Below are positions 6,401-11,838 of a DNA stretch of 11,838 bases, in pieces. The notes below the pieces were generated by a model that was given only the letters and a program-made list of their open reading frames with translations, searched no databases and was not told where the DNA came from. The position numbers and the translations under genes were made by a program. The DNA is from Stenotrophomonas sp. Its GTDB lineage: Bacteria > Pseudomonadota > Gammaproteobacteria > Xanthomonadales > Xanthomonadaceae. Where the stretch lies: positions 23,832 to 35,669 of the forward strand of contig DQIG01000219.1 of assembly GCA_003525885.1 (NCBI GenBank). Reading direction: 5' to 3'. Within the stretch, counting starts at the first letter, position 1; the number at the start of each line of letters is the position of its first letter.

Positions 6401-8814
6401 CAGGCACGCCCCTTGTAGTCGGAGTACATGTTTCGGAACCGGAGGACCTGCTCACCCAGCCAGATGGCCTCAGACTTGTCTGCGGGTGTATTGCAGTCAC
6501 CCAGCATCAGGAACCCATGTGGGCCGTTTGTGGTCTGCTCGATCTGATATCGCTTGCGCGCCCGGTCCGGATGCACGATGCCGCGCTTGCGCACCAGGGC
6601 GTTGATGAACTTCGGTGACGGCGCGGGTCGTGGCAGGCCCTCTCGGGCGCACCAGTGCTTGTAGACCTCGTACCATTCCTTTGAGAGCGCAGGCATCGGC
6701 CGCAGGCCAGGAATGTCGGCACCATAGAGCTCATCCAAGAAGCGCTGCGGACTGTCCTGACTCAGGCCGATCAACTCCTCCTTCGCCTGCGTCATGGGCG
6801 GATTGGTGCCGTTCGTGAAACCGGCCAGATCAACCTGCAGCAGGTAGTGATGCAGCGCCGCTGTCGCCCCGTTGCGAATGTCCTTCAGCACTTCGGTGTA
6901 GAACTCGCCACTTAGCTTGTCAGGCGTCCAGATCACCGCATGCCGGCGGTCATCCTCTTCCAAGACCACAGGCATGGCCTCGTTGGACAGGAACACCAGG
7001 TTGGCGTGATTGTCTTCCTCATACGCCTGGATGTTCTTCGGGTTGATACGGATGCGATCGCCTGTGATCAACGCCTTGAGCTTGTTCTTGAGGTGGTACA
7101 CCTCAGTGCGCGCCACGACCTCGTCGGCCAGCAGGAACAGCTTGCGGCTTGCCCAGTCGTTGAACTTGTCTTCCAGAGCGGCCTGGTCCAAGACGCGGCC
7201 ATAGTCCCCGTAGAGCTTCATGTACTCGTCGAAGAACATGTTCTTGCCGGTGCCCTGTGGGCCATGGATGACGATGGTCGATTTCATCTTGGCGCCGGGG
7301 TGCTGCAGCGGATAGGCCAGCCACTTGACCACCCAGTCATAGAGCGCTTTCTGGTTGGCTTCATTGCCGCACATGTGCCAGAGCAGCTGCAGCAGCCTGT
7401 CGCAGCTTCCCTCCTTGGGCACCGTGGGCCATCCCGCAAACAGGTTGCAGGTCACGCCCGGCTTCTCTCCAGACGGGTCAAAGTCAACCTCGCGCACGCG
7501 CACGATGGATCGGTTGGAATGTTCCATCCATGCACGGTGCAGCTCCTTGCGCGCACATGCGTCGCGCATGTCGCCGAGCGCGACCAACATGTGCTCCTTG
7601 TGGTCGAAGACCGTACCGCCCTGCCCGTAGACCAGAGCGAAGCGCTCCAACAGTTCGTCCAGCGAGTGGATGGGCGCCAGCCGCTCAGACCCCGTGCCCC
7701 CGTTGCTGCTGGTGAACGCCGCGCGTTTCTCGGCGGGTACACGCCAAGAAAGCTCCGTGAGGCGGGCCTCGACCTGCCCGCGCGCAGCGTGCAGCCCTTC
7801 GAGCACGTGGAGATCGTTGAAGTCGCTGATCTTGCGACCTGTCTCCAGGAAGTGCTGTCGGCGCTCAGGTTCATCCGCGAAGACTGGCAGAAGCACCGCG
7901 CCGCCGACTTCAAGTGCTGCTGCTTCGGCGCCGAGCAAACCAGCGTTGGACGCACCATGCGGTTGCGCGCACGACGGACAGAACTGCGGGTGATCGGCTA
8001 GAACAAGGCGCGTACGGCAATGCCTGCACTTCTGCAGAACGTCATCGTCAGCGCACGCCAGCACCTTGATGCCGCGGTAGCGCTTCGCCAGGGCCGCCGC
8101 CACAGGCAGCAGGTTGCCCGCGTCGAAGGCCACGGCAACAGGGTAACCAGTCGCCATGTGTAGCGTTGCCGCAGTCGCATAGCCCTCAGCCACCAGGAGA
8201 ATCCACTGAGGCGTGCCCCCTATCAGGTGGAAGTGGCCCTTCTTGACCATACCGGCCGGCCAGTACTCTTTTGCGGGCTTGCCTGTTGCAGCGGCCTGCT
8301 TGGAGCTGCGTAACACCTGCAGCCCATGCACTTGGCTGTTCACGTCCAGCAGAGGCACCAGTGCAACGCCGGTCTTGCCAAAGCGCAGTCCAAACCCCTG
8401 CACGCCCTTGGCAGCCAGGTAGTCGGCGTCGCCAACCGGCAGCGCTTTTGACCAGGCCACCGACGCGCGATCCGCTGCGCGCTTGGCTTGGGTTTGGCGG
8501 GCAAGTTCAGCGCGTCGGCGATCCTCGCTCAGGCGGCGTCGCAACGCCTCGCGCTGCTCTTCAGTGAAAGACTTTTCTCGCTTGCGCAACTCGACCTTTG
8601 TCGCGCCGTTCTCGTTGCCGTGCCACACGCCATAGGTCCCAACTACCAGCACCTCGCCTGTTGCCGTATTGAGCTCGTGCAGGACATACCAGCCACGCCG
8701 CTCCCGCGAACCCTCAACCCTGCAGCGCACCATGCGCCCGTCGGTGGTCAGGTCAGTGACCAACAGGCCAGCGGCCTGAAGCTGGCCCAGCACATCATCG
8801 TAATTCACAGACAT
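6400..8814 (-). CDS. Phage bifunctional primase (TOPRIM)/SF3-type helicase
   Basis: An 804-aa protein. A small N-terminal domain (1-75) is followed by a charged Arg/Glu-rich helix (about 76-117). The TOPRIM core (about 205-315) has LLVAEGYATAATL with Glu210 and the VLACADDD aspartates (256-258). A zinc ribbon is inserted right after these, with CxxC pairs at 263/266 and 279/282. The helicase half has Walker A GPQGTGKN (518-525), Walker B LFLLADE (559-565) and LVFLSNEAMPV (606-616), as in the DUF5906/SF3 primase-helicases of phages and plasmids; a C-terminal winged-helix-like tail ends at YSDYKGRA. It would open the origin, unwind and prime phage DNA. AGGAAG (8827-8822), 7 nt before ATG 8814, fixes the start. 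The stop overlaps the next frame as TGATG. Confidence 0.95.
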   Translation of the reverse strand: MSVNYDDVLGQLQAAGLLVTDLTTDGRMVRCRVEGSRERRGWYVLHELNTATGEVLVVGTYGVWHGNENGATKVELRKREKSFTEEQREALRRRLSEDRRRAELARQTQAKRAADRASVAWSKALPVGDADYLAAKGVQGFGLRFGKTGVALVPLLDVNSQVHGLQVLRSSKQAAATGKPAKEYWPAGMVKKGHFHLIGGTPQWILLVAEGYATAATLHMATGYPVAVAFDAGNLLPVAAALAKRYRGIKVLACADDDVLQKCRHCRTRLVLADHPQFCPSCAQPHGASNAGLLGAEAAALEVGGAVLLPVFADEPERRQHFLETGRKISDFNDLHVLEGLHAARGQVEARLTELSWRVPAEKRAAFTSSNGGTGSERLAPIHSLDELLERFALVYGQGGTVFDHKEHMLVALGDMRDACARKELHRAWMEHSNRSIVRVREVDFDPSGEKPGVTCNLFAGWPTVPKEGSCDRLLQLLWHMCGNEANQKALYDWVVKWLAYPLQHPGAKMKSTIVIHGPQGTGKNMFFDEYMKLYGDYGRVLDQAALEDKFNDWASRKLFLLADEVVARTEVYHLKNKLKALITGDRIRINPKNIQAYEEDNHANLVFLSNEAMPVVLEEDDRRHAVIWTPDKLSGEFYTEVLKDIRNGATAALHHYLLQVDLAGFTNGTNPPMTQAKEELIGLSQDSPQRFLDELYGADIPGLRPMPALSKEWYEVYKHWCAREGLPRPAPSPKFINALVRKRGIVHPDRARKRYQIEQTTNGPHGFLMLGDCNTPADKSEAIWLGEQVLRFRNMYSDYKGRA

Positions 8815-9009
8815 TCAGTAACTTCCTGAGCCGCTATCTACACAGGAATTGCGCGTCCGATTACCCGCGTCCGTCAGGTCCAGGGAGGACCCATCGCTGG
8901 TATCGAGAATGCCTCTCAGCGCCAGGCCGCATTCAGTAGCGTAGGCAGCACGCGGCCTTTCACAAGCCACCCGGGGGGATGGGGCCGAATCAATGCTTGC
9001 TTGGTACAT
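8815..9009 (-). CDS. Small hypothetical protein, 64 aa (low confidence)
   Basis: A 64-codon frame (MYQASIDSAPSPRVACERPR...) starts 20 bp inside the end of the 76-aa gene, has a weak GGGGA site upstream, and its stop abuts the primase ATG as TGAATG. This tight fit favours a coupled gene. Against it: no recognised motif, a Ser/Gly-rich tail (CVDSGSGSY), and mixed third positions that are less GC-rich than in neighbouring genes. If it is not a gene, 8818-8989 is a 172-bp leader before primase in which I see no promoter or strong hairpin. Confidence 0.35.
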   Translation of the reverse strand: MYQASIDSAPSPRVACERPRAAYATECGLALRGILDTSDGSSLDLTDAGNRTRNSCVDSGSGSY

Positions 9010-9220
9010 CTGGGTTCCCCAAGGGCAGACACTGCTGCCGGTTGTCACGCCGTTCTTGTTCGATGCGAAAGCGCTCGCGTTCCGCAAGGGCTTCGTCACC
9101 TGTGAGCGCGGGCACCGCGTCGGAGAGGGCCAGTGCTGCGAGCTCCATGGCTCTACGCGCAGATGCGCTGATCGTTCCGGCCGTTCGATACTTCGATCGG
9201 ATGACACGGCTCGCTGGCAC
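8990..9220 (-). CDS. Small conserved-looking phage protein, 76 aa, unknown function
   Basis: The product begins (V)PASRVIRSKYRTAGTISA and continues with a helix ARRAMELAALALSDAV and a charged C-terminal helix ALAERERFRIEQERRDNRQQ. It looks like a genuine small helical, basic/acidic protein. I do not recognise the family. GTG 9220 is chosen as start because it lies 1 nt after the CII-like stop and has GAGGG in the end of that gene; no ATG is available until residue 28. It sits in the early operon between a CII-like regulator and primase, so an accessory role in replication or early control is possible but not shown. Confidence 0.6.
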   Translation of the reverse strand: MPASRVIRSKYRTAGTISASARRAMELAALALSDAVPALTGDEALAERERFRIEQERRDNRQQCLPLGNPDVPSKH

Positions 9221-9221
9221 T

Positions 9222-9752
9222 TCACTCGCCCTCGCCCGTTCGGGTCGCTGCCCTGTTGGCGTTTCGCTCAAGCCGGAAGCAAAGTGTGCGTATGTCACGC
9301 GACAGATCTTGGATTCGATCAGCCTCGGGTACAGACACCCTCCCGTCAGCCAGCACCTCGATTCCCGTACCCGCAAGCTGTCCGGTCAGGCTGTGCAATT
9401 CCAGTAGCTTTACCTGGATCGCAGCAAGCTCATCAGGCCATCCCGCCAACGGCGCCGGGGGCACAAAGTCGATCATCAGACCGAACTGTCCGCCAAGTGA
9501 TGCAATCCAATCGGTGGCCACAGCCTGGGTGTCAACGAACAGCTGAAGCCAATCCGTCAGGATCTCAGCCATCTCCATCGAAACAGACTCACCCTCAATG
9601 CCCTTCAACTTCTTCCGCAGCGACTCGGCGCTTATCGCCTTTCCTCTGCGGCGTGTAACGAAGGCGGCAGCCTCCTGAACTCCGCCCGGCGCGCGGGCCA
9701 CCGCGTTGTGCAATGCATCTCGCCAATTGAGGTCGGAGCGGCGGCAGGTCAT
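9222..9752 (-). CDS. CII-like phage regulatory protein (Phage_CP76 type)
   Basis: A 176-aa protein. The N-terminal 65 residues (LNWRDALHNAVARAPGGVQEAAAFV, then GKAISAESLRKKLKGIEGESVSMEMAEIL, given here in two segments) match the helix-turn-helix layout of the Phage_CP76/CII-like group, with a typical ALxxAVxxxPGGxxAAAxxL opening. A region with WIASLGGQFG and a long C-terminal helix (KLLELHSLTGQLAG... to ...RTLCFRLER) follow, suited to oligomerisation. By analogy it would activate lysogeny or early genes. ATG 9752 overlaps the upstream gene stop as ATGA, with AGGGGG 5 nt before; ATG 9776 in frame would add eight residues and is the alternative. It is the second gene behind the Cro-like regulator. 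Confidence 0.8.
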   Translation of the reverse strand: MTCRRSDLNWRDALHNAVARAPGGVQEAAAFVTRRRGKAISAESLRKKLKGIEGESVSMEMAEILTDWLQLFVDTQAVATDWIASLGGQFGLMIDFVPPAPLAGWPDELAAIQVKLLELHSLTGQLAGTGIEVLADGRVSVPEADRIQDLSRDIRTLCFRLERNANRAATRTGEGE

Positions 9753-10087
9753 GGCGCCCCCTGAAACGAGCGGCATTTCATCGTTTCGCCCCGTATGTGA
9801 GCAATCGCATGATGCCTGCCATGAGCGAGATCATCAGTTTTCCGTGTCGAATGCACTTCACCGCGGTTCGGACCTTCGATATCCGTGGCGGGCTTGGCGG
9901 CGTGGTAGCTGTTCTTTGGTTCCCGGTGAATCACGCCCAGGCCAGCCACAGCCAACACCAGGAGCGCGGATGCCACCCAGCAGTTTCTGCGCTGCTTGCA
10001 ATGCCGAGCTGCGCGATAGAGGCTGTGGCCCTCGAGCCAACCGCGCCTCACGATAGCCATGGTCAGTAAAGGGTCACGGTTGCGCAT
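9749..10087 (-). CDS. Predicted single-pass membrane protein, unknown function
   Basis: A 112-aa frame overlaps the Cro-like gene by 14 bp at its start and the CII-like gene by 4 bp (ATGA) at its end, as expected for a member of this operon. The N terminus is strongly basic (about 1-36, with RAARHCKQRRN), then comes one hydrophobic segment CWVASALLVLAVAGLGVI (about 36-53), then a polar, His-rich tail. The positive-inside rule puts the basic part in the cytoplasm. Start is uncertain: ATG 10087 or ATG 10060, neither with a good ribosome site; the longer version is given because it overlaps its neighbour. I do not recognise the family. A short spanin- or exclusion-like membrane role is conceivable, not supported. 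Confidence 0.5.
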   Translation of the reverse strand: MRNRDPLLTMAIVRRGWLEGHSLYRAARHCKQRRNCWVASALLVLAVAGLGVIHREPKNSYHAAKPATDIEGPNRGEVHSTRKTDDLAHGRHHAIAHIRGETMKCRSFQGAP

Positions 10088-10400
10088 GGCTACGCCATGC
10101 TGCGGGCGAGACCGCCTTGAAGTAACCGACAATCGCCCCCTCGCCATCCCGCTCCCAACGCACCTCAGGCAGCAGTTCATCCGCAGTTACCTGGCCACCG
10201 AGGTCGAAAGCCCTGCGCGCGGCCCCAACGTCCTCACTCATCGCGGCCAGAACTGCGCGCTCAATGGCGATGGCCACTTCGGCTGTCACACCATTCTTCC
10301 GCCAGTGATACACGTAGCCAGTAGCCGGCTTACCCGTTACACGGCGTGCCAATTCACTTTGGGTGCCGCAGATGGCAATGGCTCGATCAAGTGGGGTCAT
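10074..10400 (-). CDS. Cro-like repressor, YdaS family
   Basis: A 108-aa protein. The first 60 residues (MTPLDRAIAICGTQSELARR, VTGKPATGYVYHWRKNG, VTAEVAIAIERAV) are the YdaS/Cro-type helix-turn-helix found in prophages opposite a CI gene: recognition helix within TGYVYHWRKNG, and the conserved VTADELLPEVRW tail motif near residues 71-82. By position it is the first gene of the leftward operon, divergent from the repressor, so it should repress the repressor promoter and favour lytic growth. It starts 13 bp from operator O1. Ribosome site is weak (GAAGG). Its 3' end overlaps the next gene by 14 bp. Confidence 0.88.
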   Translation of the reverse strand: MTPLDRAIAICGTQSELARRVTGKPATGYVYHWRKNGVTAEVAIAIERAVLAAMSEDVGAARRAFDLGGQVTADELLPEVRWERDGEGAIVGYFKAVSPAAWRSHAQP

Positions 10401-10413
10401 CGGACGCCTTCAC

Positions 10414-10477
10414 ACAAGAAACCTTGCGCTACGCTACCGCAATCTTTCTTGCGTTTCAACAGTGCAAGATTGCTTGC
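10414..10477. promoter_or_regulatory. OR-like operator: three 14-bp dyads (GCAAG-N4-CTTGC) at 25-bp spacing
   Basis: O1 10414-10427 ACAAGAAACCTTGC, O2 10439-10452 GCAATCTTTCTTGC, O3 10464-10477 GCAAGATTGCTTGC. All keep the right half CTTGC; left halves differ from GCAAG by at most one base. Dyad centres are exactly 25 bp apart. O3 is a perfect dyad and abuts the repressor ATG; O1 lies 13 bp from the Cro-like ATG. This matches the three-site OR of lambda. Repressor and Cro-like protein are the expected ligands (inference). Confidence 0.85.
10431..10459 (-). promoter_or_regulatory. Putative leftward early promoter (PR-like) of the cro-cII-replication-packaging operon
   Basis: On the minus strand TTGAAA (10459-10454) is followed after 17 bp by TAGCGT (10436-10431). 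O2 lies within the spacer and O1 over the expected start site, so operator binding would block it. The -10 box matches the consensus only at three positions, so this is a moderate call. The opposite promoter for the repressor has no good boxes; AAGATT (10466-10471) would put +1 on the ATG. Confidence 0.5.
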
Positions 10478-11023
10478 ATGTTGATAGGCGACATCACTAA
10501 GGGCCTCATGCAGGCGCACGGACTCGGCTTGGAAACCCTGGCCGCGCGGGTGCGCGCGGCTGGGGCACCCAATGTGAAGTACCAGCACCTGCAGCAACTG
10601 CTAGACATCCCAACGCGTCGTCCTCGCTACCTGCCTGAGCTGGCGCGTGCCTTTGGCCTTTCCGTGGAGCAGTTTCTCGCCTGGAACGGTGTCAATGCCG
10701 ATGACCAGCTGCCTTTGCCAAGCGCAAATGCGCAGTCTCAATCAGTGCAACTGGACGCCCCTACTCTTGCCGCGTCGTACCACCTTGTCCGGCTCGCCTG
10801 CCTCGCCCTCGGGACCACGTTCAATCCTGAGAGTGTTGAGGATGCGTCGATCGTGATTCTTGCCCATCAGTATCTGATGGCTCGCAAGGAAAAGGCGGTC
10901 ACGCCAGACAACGTGGTCGACTTCACCGCACATCTGCGGAAGCGCCAGGTATCTAAGGGGGTTGATGATGAAGGAAGCAGTAGCACTGGAAGCTCTCGCA
11001 CACGCGCTGGCAAGCAAGGTTAG
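10478..11023 (+). CDS. CI-like phage repressor, XRE-type helix-turn-helix, without LexA-type peptidase domain
   Basis: A 181-aa protein. The N-terminal domain (about 4-70) is XRE-like: helices in DITKGLMQAHGLGLETLAARV, recognition region PNVKYQHLQQLLDIP, and closing helix PRYLPELARAFGLSVEQFLAWNG. The C-terminal part (about 90-160, LDAPTLAASYHLVRLACLAL... to ...VVDFTAHLRKR) is helical and could dimerise; the Ser/Lys peptidase signature of lambda CI is absent. The tail is Ser/Gly-rich. It would keep lysogeny by binding the five dyads described. ATG 10478 directly follows operator O3 with no ribosome site, so the transcript may be leaderless like lambda cI. ATG 10508, with AAGGG upstream, is an alternative but would remove part of the first helix. 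Confidence 0.85.
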   Translation: MLIGDITKGLMQAHGLGLETLAARVRAAGAPNVKYQHLQQLLDIPTRRPRYLPELARAFGLSVEQFLAWNGVNADDQLPLPSANAQSQSVQLDAPTLAASYHLVRLACLALGTTFNPESVEDASIVILAHQYLMARKEKAVTPDNVVDFTAHLRKRQVSKGVDDEGSSSTGSSRTRAGKQG

Positions 11024-11321
11024 GCAACGAGTCCAGCCACCCGATCAGGTCGCGGGTGCTTTTCAGGTTGCCGTCGAATCAAAAGACGCTTTGATAGCGG
11101 CTCACATACGCCGGATCCGACTACTCGCCGATGCCTATCAACTCAAATGGTTGATTGATCAACATCTGGTACTTCGACAGAGCATCACTGAGTTATCTAC
11201 GTCAGAGCTGCGCAGCTTGCTTCTTGAAATGGAGGAAGCAAGGGAAGCGATCATGGAAGGCCTGCCCTTAGAGCAGACAGGACTCATCAAGAACATGGCT
11301 CACGTTTTTCCCAAGCCCTGA
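10968..11321 (+). CDS. Hypothetical helical protein downstream of the repressor, 117 aa
   Basis: The frame starts with two ATGs (10965, 10968); AAGGGG at 10955-10960 gives better spacing for the second. It overlaps the repressor gene by 56 bp in another frame, and covers only the low-complexity repressor tail. The product (MKEAVALEALAHALASKVRQ...) is almost all alpha-helical, with a long charged helix HIRRIRLLADAYQLKWLIDQHL (in parts) and a second, ELRSLLLEMEEAREAIME; no membrane segment and no known motif. Co-transcription with the repressor means it would be made in the lysogen, as lambda rexAB are, so an immunity or superinfection role is possible but unproven. Confidence 0.7.
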   Translation: MKEAVALEALAHALASKVRQRVQPPDQVAGAFQVAVESKDALIAAHIRRIRLLADAYQLKWLIDQHLVLRQSITELSTSELRSLLLEMEEAREAIMEGLPLEQTGLIKNMAHVFPKP

Positions 11322-11333
11322 AGTTTGCGGGCA

Positions 11334-11345
11334 TCCACCGGTGGA
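11334..11345. repeat. 12-bp perfect palindrome between convergent genes
   Basis: TCCACCGGTGGA lies in the 65-bp gap between the rightward 117-aa gene and the leftward membrane protein; flanking GC...GC pairs extend it with one mismatch. A second arm pair, GGAAGC (11343-11348) with GCTTCC (11361-11366), follows. It may take part in ending transcription from both sides, but there is no T-run, so a terminator is not established. Confidence 0.4.
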
Positions 11346-11386
11346 AGCACCCTGCACCGCGCTTCCTCCAGCGCCATCACTGCCGC

Positions 11387-11686
11387 CTACTTAGCGTCAG
11401 GCCGCGCGTCGCGTGCCTGGATGAAATCATGCAGGGTCTGCGGAGCTGACTGATCTCTGGTAGTGGCGGCGACCGCCGGTTCCGACACCTCAAGTCCCTG
11501 CTCTCGCATGCCCTGGCGCGCCAACAGCCTATTGGTCTTTCGCTGTTCTTCGATGAGAGCGCGCAGCAATGGCTTGATGCCAAACACGGCCAGGGGCATC
11601 AGCAACCCAAGCAGAATCAGCGCAAGAAGCCCCAGCGCGGCAAGCCACACGCCCAATGCGCCAAGTGTTACGAAGATCGACTCCAT
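11387..11686 (-). CDS. Small membrane protein, unknown function, in the immunity region
   Basis: A 99-aa protein with a very hydrophobic N terminus (about 4-38: FVTLGALGVWLAALGLLALI, then LLGLLMPLAVFGI), long enough for one long or two short membrane helices, then an amphipathic charged helix (KPLLRALIEEQRKTNRLLAR) and a flexible Ala/Asp-rich tail likely in the cytoplasm. Start ATG 11686 has a strong AAGGAGG about 10 nt upstream. It is convergent with the repressor operon and divergent from the OL-like promoter. I know such proteins as unnamed prophage genes. Its place between operators suggests expression in the lysogen and possibly superinfection exclusion; this is inference. A holin seems unlikely from location. 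Confidence 0.75.
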   Translation of the reverse strand: MESIFVTLGALGVWLAALGLLALILLGLLMPLAVFGIKPLLRALIEEQRKTNRLLARQGMREQGLEVSEPAVAATTRDQSAPQTLHDFIQARDARPDAK

Positions 11687-11760
11687 GGGACCCTGCCCTC
11701 CTTTGGTTTTGTGAAGGTTACCAACGTCCGCCTAAGCCCGAAACCGCGCCAACTGATTGC
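11687..11760. other. Gene-free stretch upstream of the membrane protein
   Basis: Apart from the AAGGAGG ribosome site of the leftward membrane protein, I see no gene and no convincing minus-strand promoter here. A degenerate copy of the operator may lie at 11712-11725 but only its left half fits. Confidence 0.5.
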
Positions 11761-11803
11761 GCAAGTTTTCTTGTTGACACCCGCACAAGGTTACTTGTAG
11801 AGT
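11761..11803 (+). promoter_or_regulatory. OL-like rightward promoter with two operator dyads
   Basis: O4 11761-11774 (GCAAGTTTTCTTGT) and O5 11785-11798 (ACAAGGTTACTTGT) have the same half-sites and 4-bp gap as the three sites at 10414-10477; their centres are 24 bp apart. A perfect -35 box TTGACA (11774-11779) starts at the last base of O4, and O5 fills the spacer up to a -10 candidate (GTAGAG 11797-11802, 17-bp spacer, or TAGAGT 11798-11803, 18-bp). Repressor bound here would block RNA polymerase. It would drive early genes beyond the right edge. Confidence 0.78.
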
Positions 11804-11811
11804 CCGACCTG

Positions 11812-11827
11812 CCAGCCCACAGGCTGG
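11812..11827 (+). other. Small hairpin in the leader of the OL-like transcript (boxB-like?)
   Basis: CCAGCC and GGCTGG form a 6-bp stem with a CACA loop, near +1 of the OL-like promoter, followed by a G-run at the window edge. It may be part of an antitermination (nut) site, a 5' stabilising hairpin, or chance in GC-rich DNA. No boxA-like sequence is visible before the window ends. Confidence 0.3.
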
Positions 11828-11838
11828 GGGGGGACCGG

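Larger units (their letters stand above)
1..11838. mobile_element. Part of an integrated lambda-type siphoprophage (immunity, replication, packaging and head modules)
   Basis: The gene set is that of a temperate tailed phage: CI-like repressor, Cro/YdaS-like and CII-like regulators, primase/helicase, Nu1-type and GpA-type terminase subunits, gpW, lambda-type portal and ClpP-type prohead protease, in functional order. Neither end of the element is inside the window: there is no integrase or attachment site, and the left edge cuts a head gene. No interrupted core gene was seen among the complete genes, so this part looks intact. A free phage genome rather than a prophage is equally possible from sequence alone. 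Confidence 0.9.

Noticed and set aside
8815..9225. Long 136-codon minus frame over 8815-9225
   Set aside because: Its right half overlaps the more protein-like 76-aa gene in another frame; only the last 64 codons could be a separate gene.
10346..10477. Upstream extension of the repressor frame to 10346
   Set aside because: It would run through all three operators and into the Cro-like gene; the helix-turn-helix domain begins right after ATG 10478.
11334..11366. Intrinsic terminator between the convergent genes
   Set aside because: Palindrome and arms are present but there is no T-run on either strand and the 12-bp palindrome has no loop; kept only as a repeat.
11712..11725. Possible sixth operator copy (TGAAG-GTTA-CCAAC)
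   Set aside because: Only the left half and spacer resemble O5; the right half does not match CTTGC/CTTGT, and distance to O4 is about two site intervals, which may be chance.

Overview
The window is part of a temperate, tailed (lambda-type siphovirus) prophage in a high-GC gammaproteobacterium. GC content, codon use and the style of the packaging and replication proteins point to the Xanthomonas/Stenotrophomonas/Lysobacter group. That assignment is from memory of family features, not from a search. No tRNA, CRISPR array or IS element was seen.

Layout. At the right (10.4-11.8 kb) lies the immunity region. A rightward CI-like repressor (10478-11023) faces a leftward YdaS/Cro-like regulator (10074-10400). 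Between them are three evenly spaced copies of a 14-bp operator with consensus GCAAG-N4-CTTGC. Two more copies sit 1.3 kb away around a rightward promoter at 11761-11803. This is the OR/OL logic of lambda. A helical protein of unknown function follows the repressor, and a small membrane protein reads leftward between the two operator clusters.

From the Cro-like gene leftward, one tightly packed operon runs to the window edge. Its order is: Cro-like, small membrane protein, CII-like regulator, one or two small proteins, TOPRIM primase/SF3 helicase, an unusual inverted-repeat region, terminase small subunit (Nu1-like), terminase large subunit (GpA), Mor-like regulator, gpW head-tail joiner, lambda-type portal, and a ClpP-like prohead protease. 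The protease is cut by the window edge and probably continues into the major capsid protein. Most junctions are TGATG or ATGA overlaps, so translational coupling seems the rule.

The parts work together as follows. The repressor would hold two outward promoters shut. On induction the Cro-like and CII-like regulators set the lytic/lysogenic balance, and primase/helicase replicates the phage. TerS/TerL then package DNA through the portal into a protease-matured head, and the Mor-like protein may activate head genes. No lysis gene or antiterminator lies between replication and packaging genes.

The most unusual stretch is 6101-6376. Five TGTGCGG repeats face five inverted copies around a 10-bp-stem hairpin, directly upstream of the terminase small subunit gene. 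This is where a cos/pac site would be expected, and it also lies next to the replication gene. Other notable points are an internal, well-placed translation start inside the protease gene and an 11-bp dyad with a diverged second copy next to the Mor-like gene.
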